From an uncultured Candidatus Nitrosopelagicus sp. (GTDB taxonomy: Archaea; Thermoproteota; Nitrososphaeria; Nitrososphaerales; Nitrosopumilaceae), in NCBI GenBank assembly GCA_937896695.1, contig CALBOT010000028.1:1-21268 (forward strand): a stretch of DNA of 21,268 nucleotides, given 5' to 3'. The position numbers were made by a program, and so were the translations under genes. Below, one piece after another: positions 20,847 to 21,268 of the stretch. Within the stretch, counting starts at the first letter, position 1. Every line of letters starts with the position of its first letter. The notes beneath the pieces were generated by a model. It searched no databases, was not told the origin of the DNA, and saw only the letters and a list, made by a program, of their open reading frames with translations.

Positions 20847-21268
20847 AATGGGTCTAAATTACTATCAAATTAAAAAAAATGTTCTTAAAGCAAGAAAATT
20901 AGTTATTCGTGGAACTTCCATTGCTGGTTCTGGTCATCCAGGTGGTTCATTTTCAATGGCCGAGATTATGGGTTGTATTTTTTATAATCATTTGAAGTTT
21001 GATCCAAAAAACCCTGAATGGGAGGACCGTGACAAACTAATTCTATCAAAAGGTCATGCTTCACCAGGTTTATTCTCCAACATGGCTGTAGCTGGATATT
21101 TTGAAGAATCACAATTAGATACACTGAGACAATTTGGAAGTAAATTACAAGGCCATCCTGATCTGAAATGTCCCGGTGTTGAATTTTGTGGAGGATCTTT
21201 GGGTATTGGATTATCTTATTCAATTGGAAATGCATTGGCTGCAAAACTTGACCAAAAAAATACACATA
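20847..21268 (+). CDS. Transketolase, N-terminal subunit/domain (cut by window edge)
   Basis: A thiamine-diphosphate enzyme of the non-oxidative pentose-phosphate pathway. The 140 visible residues start MGLNYYQIKKNVLKARKLVI and show GSGHPGGSFSMAEIM (about 27-41, substrate/TPP contact), DKLILSKGHASPGL (about 62-75, the SKGHA block) and CGGSLGIGLSYSIGNALAAKL near the window end, just before the expected TPP/Mg motif GDGE, which is not visible. Many archaea split transketolase into N- and C-terminal subunits; whether this is the split or full-length form cannot be seen. The reverse-strand open frame opposite it is a shadow. Confidence 0.93.

Noticed and set aside
20807..20857. A 16-codon upstream ORF (ATG at 20807) that overlaps the transketolase start out of frame
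   Set aside because: The best TATA-like box lies after or at this ATG, so it is probably not transcribed, and nothing suggests a conserved leader peptide.
20966..21265. Minus-strand open frame of 99 codons at the right edge
   Set aside because: It lies fully opposite the well-supported transketolase reading frame and shows no recognisable protein features.
1..21268. CRISPR arrays, insertion sequences, integrases or attachment sites
   Set aside because: No spaced direct repeats, terminal inverted repeats, transposase or recombinase genes were seen. The two tRNA genes have no partial 3' copies nearby that I could find.
1..21268. A pentose-phosphate gene cluster, because rpiA lies at one end and transketolase at the other
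   Set aside because: They are about 20 kb apart on opposite strands with many unrelated transcription units between; no evidence of linkage.

Overview
The window is AT-rich archaeal chromosome with a compact, almost gap-free layout. The gene set points to an ammonia-oxidising archaeon of the Nitrosopumilus type (Thaumarchaeota/Nitrososphaerota). It has archaeal/eukaryotic-type ribosomal proteins (eL37, eL8, eS28, eL24), aIF6, aIF2/eIF5B, an Sm-like protein, RFC, GINS, MCM, Hel308, archease, a seven-iron zinc ferredoxin, TATA boxes about 25-28 nt before many start codons (leaderless mRNAs), and frequent TTG starts. The genus-level placement is an inference from protein style, not from a search. 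I see no mobile element, CRISPR array, integrase or foreign-looking block, and no gene-free stretch longer than about 125 nt.

Layout. 1-1597 (minus strand): Sm-like protein, eL37, an acidic coiled-coil protein of unknown role, and the start of ribose-5-phosphate isomerase (cut by the window edge). 1667-3206 (minus): PurU formyl-THF deformylase followed by a creatininase-family amidohydrolase. 3267-3351 (minus): tRNA-Leu(TAG), sharing a TATA-like box with the divergent glmM-type phosphohexomutase. 4778-7788 (plus): the classic translation operon eL8-eS28-eL24-NDK-aIF2. 7782-8641 (minus): thioredoxin and archease, each with its own promoter. 8724-9995 (plus): HisRS, converging on aIF6 (9987-10652, minus). 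10768-11325 (plus): zinc ferredoxin. 11394-11477 (plus): tRNA-Ser(TGA). 11520-11810 (plus): a small protein that may be a degenerate SNase-like barrel. 11811-12767 (minus): RFC small subunit, divergent from 12885-18829 (plus), a tightly overlapped operon GINS-MCM-Hel308-GT4 glycosyltransferase-small membrane protein. 18831-20724 (minus): leucyl aminopeptidase and a DCC-family thiol protein. 20847-end (plus): N-terminal part of transketolase.

The window is mostly core information processing. One block supplies ribosome parts and initiation factors. The rfcS / GINS-MCM-Hel308 block holds the replicative helicase, its accessory GINS subunit, the clamp loader and a fork-repair helicase around one 117-bp divergent regulatory region. 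That region carries an unusual cluster of five GATC sites. Phosphohexomutase and the GT4 enzyme point to UDP-GlcNAc supply and lipid-linked glycan assembly. RpiA and transketolase belong to pentose-phosphate metabolism.

I did not find a clearly new multi-gene system. The best second-look items are the SNase-like 96-aa orphan, the GATC cluster between the replication genes, the replication/glycosylation operon ending in a two-helix membrane protein, the PDCD5-like N-terminal extension on thioredoxin, and the overlapping convergent gene ends with terminators embedded in coding sequence.
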